DNA of 64,000 bases from Iodidimonas sp. SYSU 1G8 (GTDB lineage: Bacteria; Pseudomonadota; Alphaproteobacteria; SMXS01): NCBI RefSeq assembly GCF_039655775.1, contig NZ_JBBYXJ010000001.1:1302001-1366000 (forward strand). Direction: 5' to 3'. This document shows, one piece after another, positions 30,601-37,693 of the stretch. A program made the translations under genes and the position numbers. The notes beneath the pieces were generated by a model. The model had not been told where the DNA came from, did no database searches, and saw only the letters and a program-made list of their open reading frames with translations. The first letter of the stretch is position 1; every line of letters begins with the position of its first letter.

Positions 30601-31078
30601 GCTTCAGGCCGCGTTCGGCACGGTGAACGAACACTTCCGTGCCCTGTTCACCGATCTGTTTGGCGGCGGCGCCGCTCATCTGGAGTTGTCGGAATCGGAC
30701 GATCCGCTCGAAGCAGGGCTGGAGATCTACGCCAGTCCGCCCGGCAAGCGTCTCCAGCACCTGTCCTTGCTGTCGGGCGGCGAGCAGGCGCTGACCGCGC
30801 TAGCGCTGATCTTCGCCGTGTTCCTCACAAATCCCGCGCCCATCTGCATTCTCGACGAGGTGGACGCCCCTCTCGACGATGCCAATGTGGAGAGATTCTG
30901 CAACCTGTTGCATCATATTTCAGGAAAGACCGGCACCCGCTTCCTCGTGGTCACGCATCACGCACTCACCATGGCGAACCTTCACCGCTTGTTCGGTGTT
31001 ACAATGTCCGAGCGCGGCATCTCGCAACTGGTTTCCGTTGACCTGGGAGAAGCCGAGCAACTGGTGGCCGCCGAATAA
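27623..31078 (+). CDS. smc: chromosome partition protein SMC
   Basis: SMC forms the condensin-like ring that compacts and segregates the chromosome. The 1151-residue product starts with TTG (27623), preceded by GGAGACAGG. Walker A is GPNGCGKSN (about 32-40). Long Ala/Glu/Arg-rich coiled coils surround a hinge at roughly 500-630. The C-terminal head has the signature LLSGGEQALTALALIF and Walker B CILDEVDAPLDDAN. Length and domain order are normal. No scpA or scpB gene is adjacent in this window. Confidence 0.96.
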   Translation: MQFQRLRLTGFKSFVDPTELYIEPGLTGIVGPNGCGKSNLLEALRWVMGETKPSNMRGEGMDDVIFAGTAVRAPRNLAEVTLMMDNTDRTAPVAFNEHEQIEISRRIERESGSVYRLNGKEVRARDVQLLFADLATGAHSPSLVSQGRISGIINAKAKDRRAILEEAAGTSGLHSRRHEAELRLKAAQTNLERLADVMTQIEAQLASLKRQARQAARYKTLSGRLRATEALMLHLRWLHATGALEMAQKALKEAEALVAERTRVAATASTAQAEASARLPPLREAAAEAAAATHRLKIEQDNLDAEARRLRDAIAGLQSRLSQIVADITREETQARDAAGHLEQLVAERAALAKEEDGHPARMAAANLAVDRVAAETSEAEAALDALNAKAAEASARRRGLSDQAGQLGQQVNRLRERLQATESEKSRLMAGKAADNAEEDAARAVDAARARVEDARADAEAASAARAAAQAEEAEARGAFDEIRGRVRELQAEERGLAAVTASSSRGGFTPILDRIKVKAGYEAALAAAFGDDLDLSDSSEAATFWQTLPPAADQPLPEGVKALGGFVTGPAALDRALAQIGVIDAAEGDRMQAGLRPGQILVSRSGDAWRWDGKVVRAGAPSAAATRLEQRNRLEAVRRDLAEVEQSLTATQQGLSVLVDALDTASTRDRQAQKLVRESEEALIAARNAETRVAKQLAEQNSRIAALQDTEARLREELAGNEARLAEIRQSLDGLPPADSFNEPVQQARKAVESARNALGEAKAARDTLTREAGFRANRVAAIGRDELAWKNRAAGAATQLSQLTARKTEAEVSLEELRDQPAGIEDKRARLAEQITASEERRQASAADLAAAESELSRLDAASRAAEQDLSRSREARVRAEADAEHAQERFDNVVAQIAEDLDCRPDETLGLAEHDEETPLPDIEDVAQRLDRLRRERDTMGPVNLRADDEAVEVETQLATMIRERDDLDAAIGKLRHAIAALNKEGRERLQAAFGTVNEHFRALFTDLFGGGAAHLELSESDDPLEAGLEIYASPPGKRLQHLSLLSGGEQALTALALIFAVFLTNPAPICILDEVDAPLDDANVERFCNLLHHISGKTGTRFLVVTHHALTMANLHRLFGVTMSERGISQLVSVDLGEAEQLVAAE

Positions 31079-31156
31079 GTCCGCGTCGTTATTGGACTAT
31101 GTCGGCATGACGATTTTTGCATATCAGTCAATAACTTATGGCGTTCCCCCGTTTGC

Positions 31157-31185
31157 TTGACAGTCCAGGGGGTCCCGCCTATGGT
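31157..31185 (+). promoter_or_regulatory. sigma70-type promoter of the F0 ATP synthase operon
   Basis: TTGACA (31157-31162) and TATGGT (31180-31185) are separated by 17 bp, with the first coding start about 49 bp downstream. The perfect -35 and good spacing fit a strong housekeeping promoter. Confidence 0.7.
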
Positions 31186-31233
31186 GCCAGCGCCTTTGGG
31201 GAACCGAGTCGTGGTGCCCGGAAGGAGGTTTGC

Positions 31234-31551
31234 TTGGACGATCGTGACCCGCCAGTTGTGGCGCCGGACCTGCAAGCCCGCATCGACGAAGCCCGCCGCA
31301 AAGCGGCGGGGCCGCCACCCAAGCCACCGAGCGCGAAAGCCGCCGGTATGCGGGTAGCAGCCGAGTTGCTGGCGGGCGTTGTATTCGGCATCATCGCCGG
31401 TATCGCTCTGGACCGTTGGTTAGGCACTGCGCCCTGGCTGATGGTCACGATGATACTGCTTGGCATGACAGCGGGTATTCGTAACGTCATACGAGCAGGC
31501 AACGTGGAAAACAGGAAGGCCCGGGAAGAAGATTCCAAAACCGGGCCCTGA
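31234..31551 (+). CDS. atpI: ATP synthase protein I
   Basis: AtpI is a small membrane protein that assists assembly of the c-ring. The start is set to TTG at 31234 because AAGGAGG lies 5 bases before it; the ATG at 31138 lies upstream of the promoter and has no such site. The resulting 105 residues have a charged N-terminus, two membrane segments (AAELLAGVVFGIIAGIALDRW and LMVTMILLGMTAGIRNVI, overlapping the family pattern) and a charged tail. Its stop overlaps the atpB ATG by one base. Confidence 0.88.
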   Translation: MDDRDPPVVAPDLQARIDEARRKAAGPPPKPPSAKAAGMRVAAELLAGVVFGIIAGIALDRWLGTAPWLMVTMILLGMTAGIRNVIRAGNVENRKAREEDSKTGP

Positions 31552-32300
31552 TGCAGGGAACGCCCGTGGCCAATCCACTCGAACAGTTCCAAATCAAGAC
31601 GCTCGTCCCCCTGGAAGCAGGTGGCTACGACATCTCTTTCACGAACTCTTCCGCCTTCATGATCGTCGCCATCGTGTCGATCACGCTGTTCATGCTGATC
31701 GGCACGAGCAAGAAAGCTCTGGTGCCTGGCCGGTGGCAGTCGCTGACGGAATTGAGTTACGAGCTTGTCGCGACGATGTTGCGCGACACCGTGGGCTCCG
31801 GCGGGAAGAAATTCTTCCCGTTCGTGTTTACCCTTTTCATGTTCGTGCTGACCTGCAACCTGATCGGCATGATCCCCTACAGTTTCACCGTCACCAGCCA
31901 CATCGCCGTGACGTTCGCCCTGGCGGCCTTCGTCATCGTCGGCGTGACGATCCTCGGCTTCGTCAAGCATGGCTTCGGCTATCTGAAGCTTTTTGCCCCG
32001 AGCGGCGTGCCGATTCCGGTGCTGTTCATTCTGGTGCCGATCGAGATCATCTCCTACCTGATGCGTCCGATCAGCCTTTCCGTCCGACTGTTCGCCAACA
32101 TGATGGCGGGCCACGTGATGCTGAAGGTTTTCGCCGGTTTCGTGGTGTCGCTGGGTGCGATCCTGATCCCGCTGGGCATCTTTCCGCTCGCGTTCCTGGT
32201 CGCGCTGACCAGCCTTGAAATGCTGGTGGCCGTGCTGCAGGCGTACATCTTCTCGATTCTGACCTGCATCTATCTCAACGATGCAATCCACCTCCACTAA
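31551..32300 (+). CDS. atpB: ATP synthase F0 subunit a
   Basis: Subunit a forms the proton half-channels beside the c-ring. The 249-residue protein has five or six hydrophobic helices. The essential Arg lies in SLSVRLFANMMAGH, and the last helix contains LEMLVAVLQAYIFSIL. A GTG at 31566 (giving the family-like N-terminus MANPLEQF) with AGGGA upstream is an equally plausible start. The stop is followed by 45 bp before atpE. Confidence 0.94.
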   Translation: MQGTPVANPLEQFQIKTLVPLEAGGYDISFTNSSAFMIVAIVSITLFMLIGTSKKALVPGRWQSLTELSYELVATMLRDTVGSGGKKFFPFVFTLFMFVLTCNLIGMIPYSFTVTSHIAVTFALAAFVIVGVTILGFVKHGFGYLKLFAPSGVPIPVLFILVPIEIISYLMRPISLSVRLFANMMAGHVMLKVFAGFVVSLGAILIPLGIFPLAFLVALTSLEMLVAVLQAYIFSILTCIYLNDAIHLH

Positions 32301-32345
32301 GCTAACCACAAGAAAAACCACCAACTCAGACGTAAGGAACTGATC

Positions 32346-32573
32346 ATGGAAGCTGAAGCCGCAAAGTTCATCGGTGCCGGTATCGCCGCCACCGCCCTCA
32401 TCGGTGCCGGCATTGGCGTTGGCATGGTGTTCAGCAGCTACCTGCAGGGCGCTCTTCGCAACCCGGCGGCTGCCCCGAGCCAGACGACCAACATGTACCT
32501 GGGTTTCGCGCTTTGCGAAGCGACCGGCCTGTTCGGTCTGCTTGTGTCCATGATGATCCTGTTCGGTAACTAA
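32346..32573 (+). CDS. atpE: ATP synthase F0 subunit c
   Basis: Subunit c (75 residues) forms the rotating ring of the F0 motor. Two transmembrane helices flank the polar loop RNPAAAP. The proton-carrying carboxylate is Glu59 in GFALCEATGLF, in the second helix. A Cys sits immediately before this Glu, where Thr or Ala is more usual in relatives. The first helix has the glycine pattern GAGIGVG needed for tight packing. Confidence 0.95.
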   Translation: MEAEAAKFIGAGIAATALIGAGIGVGMVFSSYLQGALRNPAAAPSQTTNMYLGFALCEATGLFGLLVSMMILFGN

Positions 32574-32598
32574 CGGACAGCCTTCGGGACACAGAGCC

Positions 32599-33096
32599 AT
32601 GCCCCAGCTAGATATTTCGTCGTTTCCGCCGCAACTCTTCTGGCTCGCTATCTCGTTCGTGCTTCTCTATGTCGTGATGTCGCGGCTTGCCTTGCCGCGC
32701 GTCGGCGAGATCCTGCGCATTCGCGAGGAGCGGATCACGAGCGATCTGGACCGGGCCGAACGGCTGAACCGGGACGCGGAAGACGCGGTCAAGGCCTATG
32801 AGCAGGCCCTGGCCGAAGCTCGGGCCAAGGCGACCGACATCGCCACCAAGACCCGCGCCGCCGTCCAGGCCGAAGCCGAAGCCCGCCAGGCCGAAGCCGA
32901 AGCCCGGCTCACCGCGCAGCTTGAAGCCGCCGAAGCCCGTATTCGCGCGACCCGCGACGAGGCCATGAGCCACGTTCGCGAAATCGCGTCGGATACGGCG
33001 GTGGCTCTGGTGACGCGCCTGCTGGGCTCGGCCCCGGAAAGCGCCCGCCTGGACCAAGCCGTCGGCGAAGAACTCCAGCGTCGGGGAGCCAAGTAA
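32599..33096 (+). CDS. atpG: ATP synthase F0 subunit b'
   Basis: This is one of two different peripheral-stalk subunits, as found in alphaproteobacteria and cyanobacteria. The 165-residue protein has an N-terminal membrane helix (FWLAISFVLLYVVMSRLAL) and then a long charged coiled coil. Within it a 21-bp DNA period encodes a tandem heptad QAEAEAR. It abuts the b subunit gene with no gap (TAA then ATG). The symbol follows the b' convention used in some annotations. Confidence 0.88.
   Translation: MPQLDISSFPPQLFWLAISFVLLYVVMSRLALPRVGEILRIREERITSDLDRAERLNRDAEDAVKAYEQALAEARAKATDIATKTRAAVQAEAEARQAEAEARLTAQLEAAEARIRATRDEAMSHVREIASDTAVALVTRLLGSAPESARLDQAVGEELQRRGAK
32866..32906 (+). repeat. 21-bp tandem repeat inside the b' gene
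   Basis: Two 20-bp identical copies (32866-32885 and 32887-32906) begin 21 bp apart and encode two consecutive seven-residue units. The period equals one coiled-coil heptad, so gain or loss would keep the stalk in register. Confidence 0.8.
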
Positions 33097-33657
33097 ATGG
33101 ATGAAACCCTGCACGAAGGCGGCACGTCGACCGAAGTCGGTGTCGATCATGCCGCTCATCACGAGGGACCGCTCTACGCATCCCCCGAACTATGGGTCGC
33201 CGTTTCATTTCTGCTCTTCCTCGGCCTTCTCGCCTACGTCAAGGTGCCCCGGCTCATCGCCAGGTCCCTGGACAAGCGCTCGGAAGAAATCGCCCGGCAG
33301 ATCAACGAAGCCCGCCGGTTGCGCGAAGAAGCGGAAGCCCTGCTCGTCCAGTACCAGCGCAAGCAGCGCGAAGCTCTCGACGAGGCCGCTGAAATCGTCG
33401 CCCATGCCGAAAGCGAGTCCAAGCGTTTCGCCGTCGAAGCGCAGAAGGCTCTCGACGTGAGCATCGCCCGCCGCGAACAGCTCGCGGTCGAGAAGATCGC
33501 CCAGGCCGAGGCTTCGGCCGTCAAGGAAGTCCGGGCGGTGGCCGTGGAAGTCGCCACCGAGGCCGCCCGCAAGGTGATCGCCGAGACCATCGACAGCGGC
33601 AAGGCCAACGAACTGGTCGACGACGCCATCCGCGAGCTTCCCAAGCACCTGCACTGA
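33097..33657 (+). CDS. atpF: ATP synthase F0 subunit b
   Basis: This is the second stalk subunit, 186 residues. An N-terminal extension of about 28 residues, rich in His and acidic residues, precedes the membrane helix LWVAVSFLLFLGLLAYVKV. The remainder is a coiled coil. It is the last gene of the F0 operon; the F1 genes are not in this window, which is the usual separation in alphaproteobacteria. A strong hairpin follows. Confidence 0.93.
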   Translation: MDETLHEGGTSTEVGVDHAAHHEGPLYASPELWVAVSFLLFLGLLAYVKVPRLIARSLDKRSEEIARQINEARRLREEAEALLVQYQRKQREALDEAAEIVAHAESESKRFAVEAQKALDVSIARREQLAVEKIAQAEASAVKEVRAVAVEVATEAARKVIAETIDSGKANELVDDAIRELPKHLH

Positions 33658-33681
33658 GAGCCGGCGCCAGACCAAGACGAC

Positions 33682-33711
33682 AAGGCCCTCGTCCGCAAGG
33701 ACGGGGGCCTT
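33682..33711. terminator. bidirectional hairpin between atpF and GST genes
   Basis: A 13-bp stem (one G-T wobble) with a GCAA tetraloop lies between two convergent genes. A/T tracts are short, but the stem is very stable. Confidence 0.75.
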
Positions 33712-33717
33712 CGCTAT

Positions 33718-34347
33718 TCAGCCTTTGTCCATGACGGACCGGAGTGCCGCGGCGATGCGCATGGGGGCGCGGGGACTCTGGTACATGGCGCTCATGTAGG
33801 CATGCAGGTTGGGAAGACCCTCGAGCAGGCCGATTTCGTTGGCCCAGTCCAGCGTGTACGCCAGCACGAAATCAGCCGCCGTCGCCGTCTCTCCGACGAG
33901 GAAGTCGCGACTTGTGAGGTGCCGCTCCAGCACAGCCGCCATTTCCCGGAAATCCTCCCTCGCCAAGGCGACATCCGACTCCTGCCGTTTGTTCTCGGGA
34001 TAGAGCGAGGTGTTGCGCGCGATTCGCCACAGCGGCTGCTCGAGTTCGGTCGCCGTGAACATGACCCAGCTGTTGAAGCGCGCTCGCTCCGCCGGATCAG
34101 TGGGGATCAGGCCCTTCTCAGGATATTTCTCGCCGAGATACAGAACGATGGCCATGGATTCGCTGAGCACCAGATCACCATCGATCAAGGCGGGAAGCTT
34201 TCCCGCCGGATTGATCGCCAAAAACCACGGCGACTTGTGCTCGCCTCTCAGCATATCGACGGTGACCGCCTCGAATGGAACGTCCAGTTCCTGGAGCATC
34301 CAGCGGACCCGGATGGATCGCGTCGGGGCGAACTCGTAGAGTTTCAT
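33718..34347 (-). CDS. glutathione S-transferase
   Basis: The 209-residue protein has an N-terminal thioredoxin-fold domain starting MKLYEFAPTRSIRVRW, with NPAGKLPAL (cis-Pro) and LSESMAIVLYL (glutathione-binding Glu-Ser). A C-terminal helical domain contains LVGETATAADFVLAYTLDW. It should conjugate or reduce electrophiles with glutathione; the substrate is unknown. ATG at 34347 is preferred to the adjacent TTG at 34350. Confidence 0.92.
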   Translation of the reverse strand: MKLYEFAPTRSIRVRWMLQELDVPFEAVTVDMLRGEHKSPWFLAINPAGKLPALIDGDLVLSESMAIVLYLGEKYPEKGLIPTDPAERARFNSWVMFTATELEQPLWRIARNTSLYPENKRQESDVALAREDFREMAAVLERHLTSRDFLVGETATAADFVLAYTLDWANEIGLLEGLPNLHAYMSAMYQSPRAPMRIAAALRSVMDKG

Positions 34348-34478
34348 CAAATTGAGATCTTTCTCTCAGCCCGGCAGAGTATGAGACGCCCTTTGGGTGT
34401 TCGCAAGAGCCTGTCGGCCATTGACGAAGGGGCCCCACTGAGGTTGACGTTGGTAGAATCTTACCTATGTTCCTTTCA

Positions 34479-34503
34479 GGAACTGTTTCCGTGTCCCGAC
34501 GTT
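34479..34503 (+). promoter_or_regulatory. EcfG-type general stress promoter
   Basis: GGAAC (34479-34483), 16 bp, then CGTT (34500-34503) matches the alphaproteobacterial sigma-EcfG consensus exactly. It lies about 60 bp upstream of the DUF1328 gene. Confidence 0.75.
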
Positions 34504-34562
34504 AATGGCTTGAACGGGATGGCGAAAAAGCCGCTCGCCAAACCCGCAGAGGAGACGGAATC

Positions 34563-34733
34563 ATGTTATACTGGGCTCTGATCTTTTTGGTGTTGGCGCT
34601 GATAGCCGGTTTGTTCGGTTTTGGCGGAATTGCCACGACGGCGGCTGGTATTGCCAAGATCCTTTTCGTGGTTTTCTTGGTTTTGCTGGTAGCCAGCTTG
34701 CTCTTTAATGCGTTCGGACGCCGTGGTCCCTGA
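34563..34733 (+). CDS. DUF1328 small membrane protein
   Basis: This 56-residue protein is almost wholly two hydrophobic helices: [20 protein letters not shown] and a second one ending [11 protein letters not shown], then GRRGP. This is the DUF1328/YtjA pattern. GAGGAGACGG lies 6-15 bases upstream of the ATG. The function is unknown; the EcfG-type promoter upstream and the two following genes suggest a role in stress adaptation of the membrane. Confidence 0.88.
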   Translation: MLYWALIFLVLALIAGLFGFGGIATTAAGIAKILFVVFLVLLVASLLFNAFGRRGP

Positions 34734-34774
34734 ACAGCCCCGGTCTCTCGATCGACTGACTCAACGGAAAGGAT

Positions 34775-35095
34775 ATGGCGATGGTGGAAATACCGGCCGA
34801 TGAAGCGCAGACTTTGAAAGCTGATCTGCAGAAGCTGCAACAGGATTGGGACGCGCTGGTGTCATCGACACAGCAAATCCTTCGCGATGGAACGAGGACT
34901 GGTATGAACGAAGCACGAGCCGAAATCGAAGCTCTCCGCCGCCGGCTGGAGGAATTGGGTGTCATTCTGAACGATCGCAGCCAGCAGGCCGTGGACACCG
35001 TTCGCCTGAATGTCCAGAAGCAGCCCCTGACCAGCTTGGGCGTTGCGTTCAGTGTCGGCGCGATCCTGTCGCTGTTGCTCGCCGGACGTCGTTGA
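34775..35095 (+). CDS. DUF883 (ElaB/YqjD-like) membrane-anchored protein
   Basis: The 106-residue protein has a long amphipathic helical region (about 8-80), rich in Glu, Arg and Gln, and one C-terminal membrane segment, SLGVAFSVGAILSLLLAGRR. This is the ElaB/YqjD layout; in E. coli those proteins are stationary-phase, membrane-anchored and ribosome-associated. ATG at 34781 would have better spacing to AAGGA. The stop overlaps the next start (TGATG). Confidence 0.82.
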   Translation: MAMVEIPADEAQTLKADLQKLQQDWDALVSSTQQILRDGTRTGMNEARAEIEALRRRLEELGVILNDRSQQAVDTVRLNVQKQPLTSLGVAFSVGAILSLLLAGRR

Positions 35096-35544
35096 TGGGG
35101 GCGCTTGCCAAAGCCGTTCAACTACTCTTGTCACTGACGGCTGCGGCGCGCCCTACCGCATCGATACCTTGGACACGGATCCCCGCCGGGCTGTTTCTCG
35201 GCGGGACCTGTTTTGCATTGCTGATGACCGCGGCGGGCTTTCTGCTCGCCGCGGCTTATCTTTGGCTTGAGCCACACTGGGGCCCGGCGGGCGCCGCTTT
35301 CGGCGTCGGCTTCGCCCTGTTGCCCATCGCGGGTTTCGTCGGCTTTTCACTCTACCGTCTCATTACCCGGCCCATAGACCGGGGGCCAGGTCTCGATATT
35401 TTCGATCTGACCGACGAGGCCGCCCGGGGAGTCGCGGCTGCGGAAGACTGGGTGTCGCAGCGGCCGTTGACAGCCACGGGAGGCGCCGTGCTTCTTGGAG
35501 CCCTTACAGCCCTCATGCTTACCCAGCGCCGGCGACGCTACTAA
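35095..35544 (+). CDS. DUF1469-like (phage-holin superfamily) membrane protein
   Basis: This 149-residue protein starts inside the DUF883 stop codon. It has two central membrane segments (LFLGGTCFALLMTAAGFLLA and GVGFALLPIAGFVGFSLYRL) and a late hydrophobic segment GAVLLGALTALML before RRRRY. The arrangement after a YqjD-like protein resembles yqjD-yqjE of enterobacteria. The function is unknown. It is the third gene of the putative EcfG-controlled operon. Confidence 0.75.
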   Translation: MGALAKAVQLLLSLTAAARPTASIPWTRIPAGLFLGGTCFALLMTAAGFLLAAAYLWLEPHWGPAGAAFGVGFALLPIAGFVGFSLYRLITRPIDRGPGLDIFDLTDEAARGVAAAEDWVSQRPLTATGGAVLLGALTALMLTQRRRRY

Positions 35545-35574
35545 TCGCCTGACACCCGAATCGGTTCCCTGATC

Positions 35575-35602
35575 CCCACGCGAGTGGTAGGCTCCGCGTG
35601 GG
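35575..35602 (+). terminator. hairpin after the stress operon
   Basis: CCCACGCG and CGCGTGGG form a perfect 8-bp stem with a 12-base loop between the DUF1469 stop and the aminotransferase start. There is no T tract, so a terminator or a 5' leader structure is possible. Confidence 0.45.
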
Positions 35603-35634
35603 AGAGACACCATTCGCTTGGGAAGGCAACCGGC

Positions 35635-37023
35635 ATGACATTCGATCTCGCCCGGCTGATGGCCGGCGACGCAGACAAGTACGATCTGCACGACCGGTAC
35701 CTGAACACCCAGCTGGTCAAGGTCCTACGAACCATTGGCTTCGACCGCAACTATGTCCGGGGCAAGGGCCAGTATCTGTATGATCAGGACGGTCAGCGTC
35801 ATCTCGACCTCCTGAGCGGTTTTGGCACATTCGCGATCGGCCGGAACCACCCCACCGTCATCGCCGCGTTGCAGCAGGTACTGACGGGAGAGTTGCCTAA
35901 TCTGGTGCAGCTTGACGTATCCATGCTCGCGGGCCTTCTGGCGCAGCGCCTGCTGGGATACATGCCCGGTCTCGACAAGATGTTTTTCTGCAATTCCGGC
36001 GCCGAAGCTGTCGAGGCGGCGATCAAGTTCAGCCGGGCAGCCACTAGGCGTCCGCGCATCCTTTTCTGTGAGCACGCGTTCCACGGGCTGACCTATGGCG
36101 CGCTCTCGCTAAACGGCGACAAGATTTTCCGCACCGGTTTCGAGCCGTTGCTGCCCGATTGTACAGCCATTCCCTTCAATTCACTGGAGCGGCTGGAGCA
36201 GGAACTGAAGCGCGGCGACGTGGCGGCCCTGATCGTCGAGCCGATTCAGGGCAAGGGCGTGAACATGCCGTCGGACGACTACCTGCCCGAGGCGGCGCGC
36301 CTGTGCCACAAATACGGCGCGCTATTCGTGGCCGACGAGATTCAGACAGGCGTGGGCCGGACCGGCCGCTTCCTGGCCATCGAACACTGGGGCGTGGACG
36401 CCGACATGGTGCTGCTCGCCAAGGCGCTGTCCGGCGGCTTTATTCCCGTCGGCGCCGTCGCCGTCAAGAAATGGGTCTATGACAAGGTGTTCGACCGCAT
36501 GGACCGGGCGGTCGTGCACGGCTCCACCTTCGCCAAGAACGAGATGGCCATGGCCGCCGGCCTCGCGACCCTGGATGTTCTGGAAGACGAAAAGCTGATC
36601 GAGCACGCCGACGCCATCGGCACCGAGATCCTGGCCGACCTGAGCACCTTCATCCTGAAGCACGAATTCGTCAAGGACGTGCGGGGCAAGGGCCTGATGA
36701 TCGGCATCGAGTTCGGCACGCCGCGCAGCTTGTCGCTGAAGGCCGCGTGGGCGCTGCTGGAACAGGCGCGCAAGGGTCTGTTCTGCCAATTGATCACCAT
36801 TCCGCTGATGAAGGACCACCACGTCCTGTCGCAGGTGGCCGGCGACGCCATGAACGTCATCAAGCTCCTGCCTTCGCTCACCATTACCCAGGACGACCGC
36901 ACCTGGATCCGTGAAAGCTTCGACGCGGCCATCGCCGACAGTCACCGGGTCCCTGGCGCCGTCTGGGATCTTGGCAAGACCCTCGCCGGCCACAGCCTGC
37001 GCGCGAGGGCCGGCGCCGCCTGA
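35635..37023 (+). CDS. class III PLP-dependent aminotransferase
   Basis: The 462-residue protein belongs to the ornithine/acetylornithine aminotransferase group. Signs are NSGAEAVEAAIKFSRAATRR, EHAFHGLTYGALSLNG, VADEIQTGVGRTGRF and the PLP-binding Lys in LAKALSGGFIPVG. The N-terminal LHDRYLNTQLVKVLRTIGFD and LLSGFGTFAIGRNHP recall the subgroup that includes the hopanoid aminotransferase HpnO, from memory only. No hopanoid gene is nearby, so the substrate stays open. ATG at 35635 follows GGAAGG with normal spacing. Confidence 0.85.
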   Translation: MTFDLARLMAGDADKYDLHDRYLNTQLVKVLRTIGFDRNYVRGKGQYLYDQDGQRHLDLLSGFGTFAIGRNHPTVIAALQQVLTGELPNLVQLDVSMLAGLLAQRLLGYMPGLDKMFFCNSGAEAVEAAIKFSRAATRRPRILFCEHAFHGLTYGALSLNGDKIFRTGFEPLLPDCTAIPFNSLERLEQELKRGDVAALIVEPIQGKGVNMPSDDYLPEAARLCHKYGALFVADEIQTGVGRTGRFLAIEHWGVDADMVLLAKALSGGFIPVGAVAVKKWVYDKVFDRMDRAVVHGSTFAKNEMAMAAGLATLDVLEDEKLIEHADAIGTEILADLSTFILKHEFVKDVRGKGLMIGIEFGTPRSLSLKAAWALLEQARKGLFCQLITIPLMKDHHVLSQVAGDAMNVIKLLPSLTITQDDRTWIRESFDAAIADSHRVPGAVWDLGKTLAGHSLRARAGAA

Positions 37024-37026
37024 GGC

Positions 37027-37662
37027 TCAGCCCAGCAGCGAGGAAATTCCCCGTTCCGCCGCCATGGCGCCGTAGGCGAGGACGGTGAAATAGCCAACGG
37101 TCGCGAGTACCAGAAGGTGGCCCAGAAGCACGACGACCCCGTCCCGCTGCAGCATGCCTACCGACAGACACAGAATGCCGTAAGCAGGCAGCGTGTTGGT
37201 GAACGGGATCATGCCCAAGGGAAACGCGAGCAGAATGGCCGCGAAGGTCAGCGACAGACCGTTGAACCGGCTGGCGACGGGCCCGTCCGTGAGCCAGCGC
37301 AGCCGCGGCCGGATGAACCGGTCGAGGCGTCCGACGAGAGCTGCCCCCTTCCACAAGGTGGGACGCAACTTCTTGGTCCGCACCGGCCGGTCCATCAGGA
37401 AGCGCGGCAACCACGGAACCCTGTTGATGGTGATGCCGGTGCCGATGAGAATCATGGCGCCGCCGAACACCGTGCTGACGCCGGGAATGGACACCGGCAG
37501 CAGGAACGGAATGGTCAGCAGGGTGCACAGGATCAGCAACCCCTGCTCGCCGATGATCTCGAGGAGCTGACGCAGCGTAACGGTTTGCCCCTTGATGGTG
37601 CGCACGGCCTTGCGCAGCACGACGCTCAGGCTTTCGGTGGTATCACTGAATTCTATCGACAC
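37027..37662 (-). CDS. ExoD-family membrane protein
   Basis: This 211-residue integral membrane protein matches the exopolysaccharide synthesis ExoD family. The pattern is a charged N-terminus (TLRQLLEIIGEQGLLILCTLL), FLLPVSIPGVSTVFGGAMILIG, RPRLRWLTDG and several C-terminal helices. ExoD was linked to exopolysaccharide and alkali sensitivity in rhizobia; its molecular role is unclear. GTG at 37662 has AAGGAT upstream on the minus strand. It lies 31 bp downstream of the HerA-like gene. Confidence 0.86.
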   Translation of the reverse strand: MSIEFSDTTESLSVVLRKAVRTIKGQTVTLRQLLEIIGEQGLLILCTLLTIPFLLPVSIPGVSTVFGGAMILIGTGITINRVPWLPRFLMDRPVRTKKLRPTLWKGAALVGRLDRFIRPRLRWLTDGPVASRFNGLSLTFAAILLAFPLGMIPFTNTLPAYGILCLSVGMLQRDGVVVLLGHLLVLATVGYFTVLAYGAMAAERGISSLLG

Positions 37663-37693
37663 GAATGATCCTTGTTCGAGTGGCGCCCCCAGG

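Noticed and set aside
34441-34483. Second EcfG-like promoter on the minus strand toward the GST gene
   Set aside because: GGAAC is present, but the CGT-like element is at the wrong distance.
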